This document shows, piece after piece, positions 1-5,989 of a stretch of DNA of 7,502 nt; the first letter of the stretch is position 1; the number at the start of each line of letters is the position of its first letter. A program made the translations under genes and the position numbers. The stretch is from an uncultured Peptostreptococcus sp. (GTDB taxonomy: Bacteria > Bacillota > Clostridia > Peptostreptococcales > Peptostreptococcaceae), in the NCBI GenBank assembly GCA_900759325.1, contig CAAEUW010000044.1, positions 1 through 7,502 of the forward strand. The letters are read 5' to 3'. The notes beneath the pieces are model-generated. The model was not told the DNA's origin. It worked only from the letters and a program-made list of their open reading frames with translations, and ran no database searches.

Positions 1-41
1 CAAGCAGGGGGTCACAGGTTCGAGCCCTGTTACTCCCACCA
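1..41 (+). tRNA. tRNA-Val (probable, anticodon TAC or GAC), 3' part only
   Basis: The window opens inside the anticodon loop of a tRNA. Visible are the last anticodon base C and two A residues (1-3), the 3' half of the anticodon stem GCAGG (4-8), a 5-base variable loop (9-13), the T arm with stem ACAGG/CCTGT (14-18 with 26-30) around loop TTCGAGC, the 3' acceptor strand TACTCCC (31-37), discriminator A38 and an encoded CCA (39-41). The anticodon must end in C. The run CAAGCAGGGGGTC matches the usual Firmicute tRNA-Val pattern, so Val is the best call, but the first two anticodon bases are outside the window. Confidence 0.75.
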
Positions 42-48
42 TTAATGC

Positions 49-125
49 GGCCTGGTAGTTCAGTTGGTTAGAATGCCAGCCTGTCACGCTGGAGGTCGAG
101 GGTTCGAGCCCCTTCCAGGTCGCCA
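49..125 (+). tRNA. tRNA-Asp (GTC)
   Basis: This is a complete 77-base tRNA with encoded CCA (123-125). The acceptor stem pairs 49-55 with 115-121 and includes one G-T pair. The anticodon stem CCAGC/GCTGG (76-80 with 88-92) encloses the loop CTGTCAC, giving anticodon GTC at 83-85 (Asp). The T arm has loop TTCGAGC, and the discriminator is G122. It lies 7 bases after the previous tRNA, consistent with one polycistronic tRNA transcript. Confidence 0.97.
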
Positions 126-137
126 TTTAATCAATAT

Positions 138-212
138 GCGGGAATAGTTCAGCGGTAGAGCGCGACCTTGCCAAGGTCGAAGTCGCGAGTTCGAATCTCG
201 TTTCCCGCTCCA
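138..212 (+). tRNA. tRNA-Gly (GCC)
   Basis: This is a complete 75-base tRNA with encoded CCA (210-212). The acceptor stem GCGGGAA pairs with TTCCCGC (138-144 with 202-208), and the discriminator is T209, as is usual for bacterial tRNA-Gly. The anticodon stem CGACC/GGTCG encloses loop TTGCCAA, giving anticodon GCC at 170-172. The T arm CGAGT..TCTCG contains the TTCGAAT-type loop. It is part of the same tRNA cluster. Confidence 0.97.
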
Positions 213-219
213 ATTTTAT

Positions 220-293
<74 letters not shown>

Positions 294-296
294 TTC

Positions 297-330
297 AAAC
301 TCTTTATCGTAATGATGGAGAGTTTTTTTT
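297..330 (+). terminator. Intrinsic terminator of the tRNA operon
   Basis: The arm 297-308 can pair with 314-325. Seven Watson-Crick pairs (AAACTCT/AGAGTTT) form the base, then two T-G pairs and three more pairs, around the loop GTAAT. A run of eight T follows (323-330). The hairpin starts 3 bases after the tRNA-Arg end, so it closes the tRNA transcript and separates it from cdaA. Confidence 0.9.
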
Positions 331-344
331 ATAAAATAAATAAA

Positions 345-373
345 TTATCCTGATTTTTATGGTAAAGTATACT
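345..373 (+). promoter_or_regulatory. Candidate sigma-A promoter for cdaA
   Basis: A good -10 hexamer TATACT (368-373) is preceded at 17 bases by the weak -35 TTATCC (345-350). Transcription would start near 380, only a few bases before the first possible GTG start (385), which fits better with initiation at the GTG at 394. The strong terminator just upstream makes a new promoter here necessary. The -35 match is poor, so this is only a candidate. Confidence 0.4.
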
Positions 374-384
374 TAGGAAAGTAG

Positions 385-1245
385 GTGGAAGATGTGTTAT
401 CGTTTGATTTGATTTTTAATAAATTTTTTCAATTGATCTATAGGATAAGTATAAATGATGTAGTAGATATATTGATAGTAGCCTATCTATTTTATAAGAT
501 ATTGAGGTTTATAAAGGATACCCGTGCTGAGCAGCTATTTAAGGGAGTAATAATACTACTGGTTGCAACCCAGGTCAGTGGTATGCTGAAGCTACACACA
601 CTTTATTGGATACTTGTAAAGATATTGGAGGCAGGTTTTATATTGCCATTTATTATATTCCAACCAGAGTTAAGGGCAGGCTTAGAGCACCTGGGCAGGA
701 ACACAAACCTATTTAGGTTTGGTACGCAAGCCAAGAGCGCCTATGAGCTGAATGTAGAGAAGGTGATTTCTGAGATGCTTGGCGCAGTATACGATATGGC
801 AGGAAGAAAGATAGGGGCCCTATTAGTATTAGAGGGAAAGACTAAGCTAAATGAAATTGTCGAAACAGGTACTGAGATAGATGCCAAAATAACTAAGCAG
901 ATTCTATGTAATATATTTATTCCAAATACGCCACTTCATGATGGGGCAGTGATAATTAGGGATGGGAAAATTAAGTCAGCCGCATGTTTTTTGCCACTAA
1001 CCCAGAGGAAGGACCTTAGTAAGGATCTAGGAACAAGGCATAGGGCAGGTATAGGTGTAAGTGAAATATCAGATTCCTTGATCCTGATAGTTTCAGAGGA
1101 AACCGGTCATGTATCTATTGCTAGGGCAGGAAAGATATATAGGGATGTCAGCAAGGAAAGGCTGGCAAATATATTAAAGAACTTTTATAAGAACAATTCA
1201 GAAGAAAAAGGCTTAGGTCTTGTAAAAGATATTTTTAATAAGTAG
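385..1245 (+). CDS. cdaA: Diadenylate cyclase CdaA (membrane-bound c-di-AMP synthase)
   Basis: CdaA condenses two ATP into cyclic di-AMP, the second messenger that controls potassium and osmolyte uptake and cell-wall homeostasis. The 286-residue protein has the family layout: three hydrophobic N-terminal helices (about 23-41, 53-66, 73-92), then a cytoplasmic DAC domain (about 120-262). The catalytic motifs are intact: DGA at 186-188 within PNTPLHDGAV, and RHR at 218-220 within GTRHRAG. Length is normal for CdaA (about 270-290). No ATG is available near the N-terminus. GTG 385 has a modest AGGA (375-378). GTG 394, three codons on, has AGGTG (383-387) at good spacing and is an equally likely true start. 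The gene is followed after a few bases by cdaR, as in other Firmicutes, and the two proteins interact in known cases. Its Arg codons are largely AGG and Gln codons are mixed, unlike the downstream operon. Confidence 0.95.
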   Translation: MEDVLSFDLIFNKFFQLIYRISINDVVDILIVAYLFYKILRFIKDTRAEQLFKGVIILLVATQVSGMLKLHTLYWILVKILEAGFILPFIIFQPELRAGLEHLGRNTNLFRFGTQAKSAYELNVEKVISEMLGAVYDMAGRKIGALLVLEGKTKLNEIVETGTEIDAKITKQILCNIFIPNTPLHDGAVIIRDGKIKSAACFLPLTQRKDLSKDLGTRHRAGIGVSEISDSLILIVSEETGHVSIARAGKIYRDVSKERLANILKNFYKNNSEEKGLGLVKDIFNK

Positions 1246-1261
1246 CTAGGGGGTGCTGAAT

Positions 1262-2182
1262 TTGAGTAAATTTAGGCAAAAAGCCAAGGGAAACATCAAA
1301 TCAAAGATCATATCAGTATTAGCAGCACTTGCACTCTGGTTATACGTTTTGGCTGTAGTAGATCCAGATGAGAAGAAGGTAATAGTTGATATACCTATAA
1401 CTATAAATAAGATAAATCAAATAGAAAATGAGGGTTTTGTAGTATACCCAAAGGCGGATTTTAAGACAGATATTACACTAGAAGGTAAGTTGTCAGAGCT
1501 ACAAAAACTAACTAAGGATAACATAGATATTTATGGAGAAATCAATAATCCTGTTGAAGGGAGTAATGTTGTAATCCTGAAGACTAATATATCCAACAGG
1601 GTGTCTAGAGATCTAAAGGATTCTTCTATAGTAGTTAACCTTGAAAAGAGGACAAAAAAGCAAGTTGATGTAAGGGTTAACCTAAAAGGTAGTCTAAAGG
1701 ATGAGGTTATAAATACTAGAACAAGCTATAAAAAAGTAAGTGTGGCCGGGGCTATGTCCTTAGTTGAGAAGGTGGACTATGTTGGTCTAGACTTAGATAC
1801 TGATAAGCTTGATACTGAATCTGACTTTGCTTTTAATAAGGAAGTTCAGGCAAAAGCCTATGATAAAAAGGGAAATATCCTAGATTTGGATATAAATGTA
1901 AAAAAAATAACAGTCTCTGGTGAGTTTAGGCAAACTAAAAGTGTAGCATTGAGAATCGATTACGATGGAAGTCTATATGATCCTGATTCCTATGCTATTT
2001 CTCCAGAAAAAATAGCTATTGTCGGAAGTAGTGAAACTTTAAAAAATATAGACTACATTAAAACAAAAAAGCTGACAGATGATAATTTTGGAGATTTTCT
2101 GAATAAAAAAGTAGAAATTGCTTTACCAGAAGGTGTAAAGCTAAAAAATGAAAATACTGAAATACTATTAATTAAGAAATAG
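1262..2182 (+). CDS. cdaR: CdaR, YbbR-domain regulator of CdaA
   Basis: CdaR is a single-pass membrane protein whose extracytoplasmic YbbR domains modulate CdaA activity in Bacillus and Listeria. The 306-residue product has a basic N-terminus, one transmembrane segment (about 14-33, ending WLYVLAVVD) and then three beta-rich YbbR-like repeats, roughly 40-128, 134-219 and 226-305. Repeats 2 and 3 show the recurring V-x-x-x-G...V/I-x-Y pattern (KKVSVAGAMSLVEKVDYV; EKIAIVGSSETLKNIDYI). It is shorter than Bacillus subtilis YbbR, which I recall as having four such domains. I chose the TTG start at 1262 because AGGGGGTG (1248-1255) lies at a good distance before it. An in-frame GTG at 1253 would overlap that ribosome binding site. 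It is 16 bases after cdaA and surely co-transcribed. Here glmM does not follow. Codons are AT-rich (five of six Gln are CAA). Confidence 0.88.
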   Translation: MSKFRQKAKGNIKSKIISVLAALALWLYVLAVVDPDEKKVIVDIPITINKINQIENEGFVVYPKADFKTDITLEGKLSELQKLTKDNIDIYGEINNPVEGSNVVILKTNISNRVSRDLKDSSIVVNLEKRTKKQVDVRVNLKGSLKDEVINTRTSYKKVSVAGAMSLVEKVDYVGLDLDTDKLDTESDFAFNKEVQAKAYDKKGNILDLDINVKKITVSGEFRQTKSVALRIDYDGSLYDPDSYAISPEKIAIVGSSETLKNIDYIKTKKLTDDNFGDFLNKKVEIALPEGVKLKNENTEILLIKK

Positions 2183-2473
2183 AAAACAGTGAATTATTAC
2201 TTGATAATTTGTGAGAATATCCTTATTTTTTAAGCTGATAAAATATAATTATATTATCTTATTTAATATAATTTCTGTTGAAAATACAAATGGACAAATA
2301 TTTGGAATATTTTAATTAAATTATAAAGTAAAGTAAAATATGGAATTTGCTTAATCATATTAAAAACTAACAAAATTGTTAATTTAATATTTTTATTGCA
2401 AGTTCCTTATTTTAGTTATAGAATAATATATAGGAAAGACTAATTAGCAATTTTTTTTCTTACCTATTACCAG

Positions 2474-2509
2474 TTGAAAACTTGTTGGATAATGTTTTCA
2501 AGATATAAA
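2474..2509 (+). promoter_or_regulatory. Candidate promoter overlapped by an inverted repeat
   Basis: A -35-like TTGTTG (2482-2487) and a good -10 TATAAA (2504-2509) are separated by 16 bases. The perfect inverted repeat TTGAAAAC (2474-2481) / GTTTTCAA (2494-2501), with a 12-base centre, brackets the -35 element and reaches to just before the -10, the layout of a repressor operator. Transcripts would carry a leader of about 275 bases before buk. The AT-richness makes chance matches common, so this is tentative. Confidence 0.3.
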
Positions 2510-2740
2510 AAAGTAAAAAAAATATTTCCTGACGTGCAAATGACTAGCAATAAAAAAAGTTTGCTAAATATGAAGGATTTTATTCATTTTTATTAATTTA
2601 TAACTAGTAATATGAATTTGTCGATAATTGAGGAAAACCCTCTTGTAGGATCACACATCTAGAATCTTAAAAGGAGCCTTGGGAAAAAGTTTTTATTAGA
2701 TTAGATGGGTGCTATTATTGTGAGTGGTCTCTAGGATTAA

Positions 2741-2769
2741 TTGGCAGGTTTAGCAATAAAATTTATTCA
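2741..2769 (+). promoter_or_regulatory. Weak candidate promoter next to buk
   Basis: TTGGCA (2741-2746, five of six bases of the -35 consensus) is followed after 17 bases by TATTCA (2764-2769, only three of six of the -10). A start near 2776 would leave a short leader carrying the AGGAGG site at 2783-2788. The weak -10 means it would probably need an activator, or is a chance match. Confidence 0.2.
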
Positions 2770-2793
2770 GTTAGAGTTAAATAGGAGGATACA

Positions 2794-3876
2794 ATGAAGG
2801 AAGTTTACAGAATTTTAACTATCAACCCAGGTTCTACGTCGACTAAGATTGCCGTGTATGATAACGACAAAGAGGTTTTTGAAAAGACTCTTAGACATTC
2901 ATCAGAAGAAATCGGCCAGTTCGAAAATATTTCTGACCAGTTCAACTTCAGAAAGGACGTTATAGAGGGAGAACTTAAGGCTGCAGATATCAAGCTAGAA
3001 GAGCTTGATTGCGTAGTAGGTAGAGGTGGTCTACTTAAGCCAATAAAGGGTGGTACATATAGTGTGACTGAAAGTATGCTAGAAGACCTTAGAGTAGGAG
3101 TTTCAGGACAGCATGCATCAAATCTTGGTGGAATTATTGCAAACGAATTCTCAAAGGAATTAAATATACCAGCATTTATAGTTGACCCAGTTGTGGTTGA
3201 TGAAATGTCTGACCTAGCTAGAATATCTGGTACAGCTAGCATAGAAAGAAAGAGTATATTCCATGCTCTTAACCAGAAGGCTATAGGTAGAAGATTTGCT
3301 GGAGAAATAGGTAAGAAGTATGAAGACCTTAACTTGATAATAGCTCACATGGGTGGAGGTATATCAGTAGGTGCTCATAGTAAGGGAGCAGTAGTTGATG
3401 TTGCTAATGCTCTAGATGGTGAAGGTCCATTCTCACCTGAAAGAAGTGGTGGAATCCCAGTTGGTTCTGTAGTAGACCTATGCTTCAGTGGCAACTATAC
3501 AGTATATGACATAAGAAAGATGATAACTGGTAACGGAGGTCTTGTTTCTTACTTAAATACAAATGATGCTAGAGAAGTAGAAGCTATGATAGAAAAGGGT
3601 GACAAGAAGGCTGAATTAGTATATGAAGCAATGGCTTACCAGGTAGCTAAGGAAATCGGTAGCTGTGCTGCAGTACTTTCAGGAAAGGTAGACGGAATTC
3701 TATTAACTGGTGGTATAGCATACTCTAAGAGCTTTACAAAGATGATAACTGATAGGGTTGGATTCATATCTGAGGTTAAGATATACCCAGGTGAAGACGA
3801 AATGATAGCCCTTGCTCTAGGTGGATTAAGAGTTCTAAAGGGAGAAGAGAAGGCTCAGAATTACGACGAGCAGTAA
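2794..3876 (+). CDS. buk: Butyrate kinase (butyrate / branched-chain acyl kinase)
   Basis: Buk reversibly transfers phosphate between acyl-phosphate and ADP, giving ATP and butyrate, isobutyrate or isovalerate in the cytoplasm. The 360-residue protein is of typical family length and shows the acetate kinase / ASKHA fold motifs: the N-terminal phosphate loop NPGSTSTK (11-18), GRGG (76-79), HMGGGISVGAH (185-195), SPERSGG (214-220) and the adenosine-site motif LTGGIAYS (304-311). The start is fixed by AGGAGG (2783-2788) 5 bases before ATG. The usual partner, phosphotransbutyrylase (ptb), is not adjacent in this window. Downstream genes encode a 2-oxoacid:ferredoxin oxidoreductase, so the natural substrate may be a branched-chain acyl-phosphate from amino-acid oxidation rather than butyryl-phosphate. 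All seven Gln codons are CAG and Arg codons are AGA, indicating an optimised, highly expressed gene. Confidence 0.95.
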   Translation: MKEVYRILTINPGSTSTKIAVYDNDKEVFEKTLRHSSEEIGQFENISDQFNFRKDVIEGELKAADIKLEELDCVVGRGGLLKPIKGGTYSVTESMLEDLRVGVSGQHASNLGGIIANEFSKELNIPAFIVDPVVVDEMSDLARISGTASIERKSIFHALNQKAIGRRFAGEIGKKYEDLNLIIAHMGGGISVGAHSKGAVVDVANALDGEGPFSPERSGGIPVGSVVDLCFSGNYTVYDIRKMITGNGGLVSYLNTNDAREVEAMIEKGDKKAELVYEAMAYQVAKEIGSCAAVLSGKVDGILLTGGIAYSKSFTKMITDRVGFISEVKIYPGEDEMIALALGGLRVLKGEEKAQNYDEQ

Positions 3877-3900
3877 TTGAAAGTCTTTGAATATTTGTCA

Positions 3901-3924
3901 CAGATTGTAGGCCTTGCCTATCTG
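3901..3924 (+). other. Small stem-loop between buk and the ATPase gene
   Basis: TAGGC (3908-3912) pairs with GCCTA (3916-3920) around a CTT loop, and CAGA (3901-3904) pairs with TCTG (3921-3924) across a 3-base bulge. There is no T tract after it, so it is not a standard terminator. It could mark mRNA processing or 3'-end stabilisation of the buk message, or be fortuitous. Confidence 0.3.
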
Positions 3925-3959
3925 GAGATTGAGTATTTGGATAAAGGAGAAGGCAACAA

Positions 3960-4637
3960 ATGGAGAAAACAAAGAGAATCAGAATAATAACAGGCCACTA
4001 TGGAAGTGGAAAGAGTGAGTTTACAGTAAATTATGCATTGCAGTTGAGGAAAGAAGTTGAAGGTCCGCTTTCAATTTCTGACCTTGATGTTGTTAACGTA
4101 TACTTTAGGTCTAGGGGGAAGAAGGAGTTCCTTGAGGAAAACGGAATCCACCTTATATCTAGCTCAGTAGATGCACCGACGTTGGATATACCAGCGCTTT
4201 CTGCGGAAATACATACACCATTATTAAACCAGGAACACAATAATATAATTGACCTTGGTGGTGATAAGGTTGGTGCGACTGTTATTGCAAGATATAGAAA
4301 TATGATTAAAGATGACGATTACGATATGTTCTTCGTTGTCAACGCAAACAGGGAAAAAACACAGAATGCAGAAGAAGTAATGAAGTATATTGATGAGATC
4401 GAAACAGCTTCTAAGCTTAAGGTTACAGGTCTTATTAATAATACTCACATGCTTAAAGCTACTACAATTGAAGATATAGAGAAGGGGCAGGAGGTCTGTC
4501 GTGAAGTATCAAAGCAGAGAAATATACCTATTAGGTTTATATCTTGCCTTGAGTCATTAGTCGACCAGATTCCTGAGGACTTCGAGGGTGATGTGGTACC
4601 TATTCATCTATATTTGAGAGATGAGTGGATGATGTAG
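3960..4637 (+). CDS. Uncharacterised P-loop ATP/GTP-binding protein of the 2-oxoacid oxidoreductase cluster
   Basis: This 225-residue soluble protein is a P-loop NTPase, probably of the SIMIBI (MinD/CobB-like) group. Visible motifs are Walker A GHYGSGKS (12-19), an acidic segment DLDVVNVYFRSR (41-52) at the switch I position, a Walker B-like IIDLGGD (96-102), and NNTH (160-163) where G-type NTPases carry a base-binding motif. It lacks the extra N-terminal Walker A lysine (KGG) of true MinD/ParA proteins. There are no membrane segments and no metal-binding cysteine cluster. The start is supported by AAAGGAG (3943-3949). From memory, similar proteins sit beside Vor/Kor genes in several Clostridia, but I know no established function. 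A role in cofactor or Fe-S assembly, or in regulating the complex, is only inference from position. Its codons are a little less optimised than buk, but all six Gln codons are CAG. Confidence 0.82.
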   Translation: MEKTKRIRIITGHYGSGKSEFTVNYALQLRKEVEGPLSISDLDVVNVYFRSRGKKEFLEENGIHLISSSVDAPTLDIPALSAEIHTPLLNQEHNNIIDLGGDKVGATVIARYRNMIKDDDYDMFFVVNANREKTQNAEEVMKYIDEIETASKLKVTGLINNTHMLKATTIEDIEKGQEVCREVSKQRNIPIRFISCLESLVDQIPEDFEGDVVPIHLYLRDEWMM

Positions 4638-4691
4638 TTTGTGTTTTTATAAATAATTTTAGATTTATTTTATTTTAAGGAGGCAATACAA

Positions 4692-4907
4692 ATGGCTAAA
4701 GGTAGAGTGTCTTTTGATCAGAAGTACTGTAAGGGTTGCGGTCTATGCATCTCAGTATGTCCAAAAAAGATTATTGAGCTTGATCTGTCTAAGGTAAATT
4801 CAAAGGGATATAATCCAGCTCACGTTGAAAGAATGGAAGAATGCATAGGATGTTCAAGCTGCGCATTGATGTGTCCAGATGCAGTAATCACAGTAGAAAG
4901 AGATTAA
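4692..4907 (+). CDS. 2-oxoacid:ferredoxin oxidoreductase, delta (2x[4Fe-4S] ferredoxin) subunit
   Basis: This is the electron-transfer subunit of the oxidoreductase. It passes electrons from the TPP-containing catalytic subunit to soluble ferredoxin. The 71-residue protein carries two full [4Fe-4S] motifs: C13-x2-C16-x2-C19-x3-C23P and C51-x2-C54-x2-C57-x3-C61P, as in 8Fe ferredoxins. The segment between the clusters (about 24-50) is longer than in clostridial ferredoxin, which fits the delta-subunit type. The start follows AAGGAGG (4677-4683) by 8 bases. The 54-base AT-rich gap after the ATPase gene holds no terminator that I can see. The alpha subunit begins 17 bases after the stop, so a free ferredoxin is less likely than a complex subunit. 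Confidence 0.92.
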   Translation: MAKGRVSFDQKYCKGCGLCISVCPKKIIELDLSKVNSKGYNPAHVERMEECIGCSSCALMCPDAVITVERD

Positions 4908-4924
4908 TTTAGGGGGGATTTTAA

Positions 4925-5989
4925 ATGGCTAAGATACTAATGAAAGGTAACGAAGCATTCGGTAAGGCAGCTATGGTTGCAGGATGTAAGTATTTCTTCG
5001 GTTACCCAATAACTCCACAGAGTGAGTTACCTGAATATTTATCAAGAGAATTACCAGCAATAGGCGGAACATTCGTTCAGGCTGAATCAGAAGTTGCTGC
5101 TATAAACATGGTTTACGGTGCAGGCGGATGTGGTGCGAGAGTACTTACTTCATCATCTTCACCAGGTATTGCATTAAAGCAGGAAGGTATAACTTACTGT
5201 GCAGGTGCAGAAGTTCCATGTGTTATACTAAACGTAGTGAGAGGTGGCCCAGGACTAGGATCAATCCAGCCTTCACAGTCAGACTACTTCATGACAACTA
5301 GAGGTGGTGGTGACGGTGACTACAGAACACCAGTATATGCTCCAGCAAGTGTACAGGAAGCATGTGACATGATAATGGATGCATTTGATGTTGCAGAACT
5401 ATATAGAACTCCAGTTCTAGTATTACTAGACGGTATGATCGGACAGATGATGGAACCAGTTGACTTTGATAAGCCAAGAAAGCAGAGAGAACTTCCTTCT
5501 AAGGAAGGTTGGGCTACTACTGGTACTAAGGGACAGAGAAAGCCAAATATCATAAACTCTCTATACCTTTCTCCAGAAATTCTTGAAGAACACAACTACC
5601 ATCTACAGAGAAAGTACGATGTAATCGAAGCTAACGAACTTCAGTATGAAATGGATAGAACTGAAGATGCTGAGTTAGTGTTCGTTGCATACGGTACTAT
5701 GGCGAGAGTTGTTAAGAACTGCGTAAATGAGATGAGAGAAGAAGGTTATAAGGTAGGTCTAATCAGACCTAAGACTGTATGGCCTTACCCATATAAGGCA
5801 TTTGATGAAATACCAGCTTGTAAGAACCTATTCGTAATCGAAATGAGTTTAGGACAGATGGTAGAAGATGTTAAGTTAGGTTCTAACGGTAGATATCCAG
5901 TTCACTTCTACGGTAGACCAGGTGGTATGGTACCAGAACCAAAAGAAATAATCGCAAGAGCAAAGAAAATCATGGGAGGTGTTAAGTAA
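4925..5989 (+). CDS. vorB: 2-oxoacid:ferredoxin oxidoreductase alpha subunit, VorB-like
   Basis: This subunit contributes the pyrimidine-side TPP domain and the transketolase-C-like domain of a CoA-acylating 2-oxoacid:ferredoxin oxidoreductase (2-oxoacid + CoA + oxidised ferredoxin to acyl-CoA + CO2 + reduced ferredoxin). The 354 residues include GYPITPQSE (26-34), the AESE motif (53-56) whose Glu is the usual TPP-activating residue, TSSSSPG (75-81), RGGPGLGS (106-113) and a second domain from about 248 (LVFVAYGTMARVV). Length and motifs match the Vor/Kor alpha type rather than the much larger single-chain pyruvate enzymes. Whether the substrate is 2-oxoisovalerate (VOR) or 2-oxoglutarate (KOR) cannot be read from sequence. 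The buk neighbour favours branched-chain acids. The start follows AGGGGGGA (4911-4918). The stop overlaps the next start (TAATG). All 12 Gln codons are CAG. Confidence 0.92.
   Translation: MAKILMKGNEAFGKAAMVAGCKYFFGYPITPQSELPEYLSRELPAIGGTFVQAESEVAAINMVYGAGGCGARVLTSSSSPGIALKQEGITYCAGAEVPCVILNVVRGGPGLGSIQPSQSDYFMTTRGGGDGDYRTPVYAPASVQEACDMIMDAFDVAELYRTPVLVLLDGMIGQMMEPVDFDKPRKQRELPSKEGWATTGTKGQRKPNIINSLYLSPEILEEHNYHLQRKYDVIEANELQYEMDRTEDAELVFVAYGTMARVVKNCVNEMREEGYKVGLIRPKTVWPYPYKAFDEIPACKNLFVIEMSLGQMVEDVKLGSNGRYPVHFYGRPGGMVPEPKEIIARAKKIMGGVK

Larger units (their letters stand above)
2183..2793. other. Long AT-rich intergenic region without a supported gene
   Basis: These 611 bases between cdaR and buk are very AT-rich, with stops in all forward frames. 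I see no classical terminator directly behind cdaR. The hairpins there are AT-only, and the T8 run at 2451-2458 follows only an irregular stem. Visible signals are an 8-bp inverted repeat over a candidate promoter (2474-2509), a repeated TAGCAAT word (2445, 2545, 2751), an imperfect hairpin (2659-2704), and the strong buk ribosome binding site AGGAGG (2783-2788). The position is where glmM, or in some relatives a phosphotransbutyrylase gene, might be expected. I cannot recognise remnants of either. Confidence 0.7.

Noticed and set aside
2220..2265. Terminator for cdaR
   Set aside because: The hairpins are made of A-T pairs with mismatches and lack a proper T tract after the stem, so I cannot support a terminator.
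2297..2311. CodY-box-like palindrome AATATTTGGAATATT
   Set aside because: By my count it matches the CodY consensus at only 11 of 15 positions, which is easily reached by chance in such AT-rich DNA, and it is about 480 bases from buk.
2492..2596. 34-codon reading frame starting MFSRYKK
   Set aside because: There is no ribosome binding site before the ATG, the composition is Lys/Asn/Phe-rich as random AT-rich DNA would give, and there is no recognisable motif.
2741..2756. Sigma-54-like promoter TTGGCAGG..TAGCAA before buk
   Set aside because: The GG and GC doublets are separated by 8 bases, not the 10 required for a -24/-12 promoter.
2805..3242. 145-codon antisense reading frame inside buk
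   Set aside because: It lies wholly opposite a clear kinase gene, has Ser/Pro-rich composition typical of a complementary frame, and has no ribosome binding site. Similar antisense frames in the ATPase, vorB and beta genes were dropped for the same reason.
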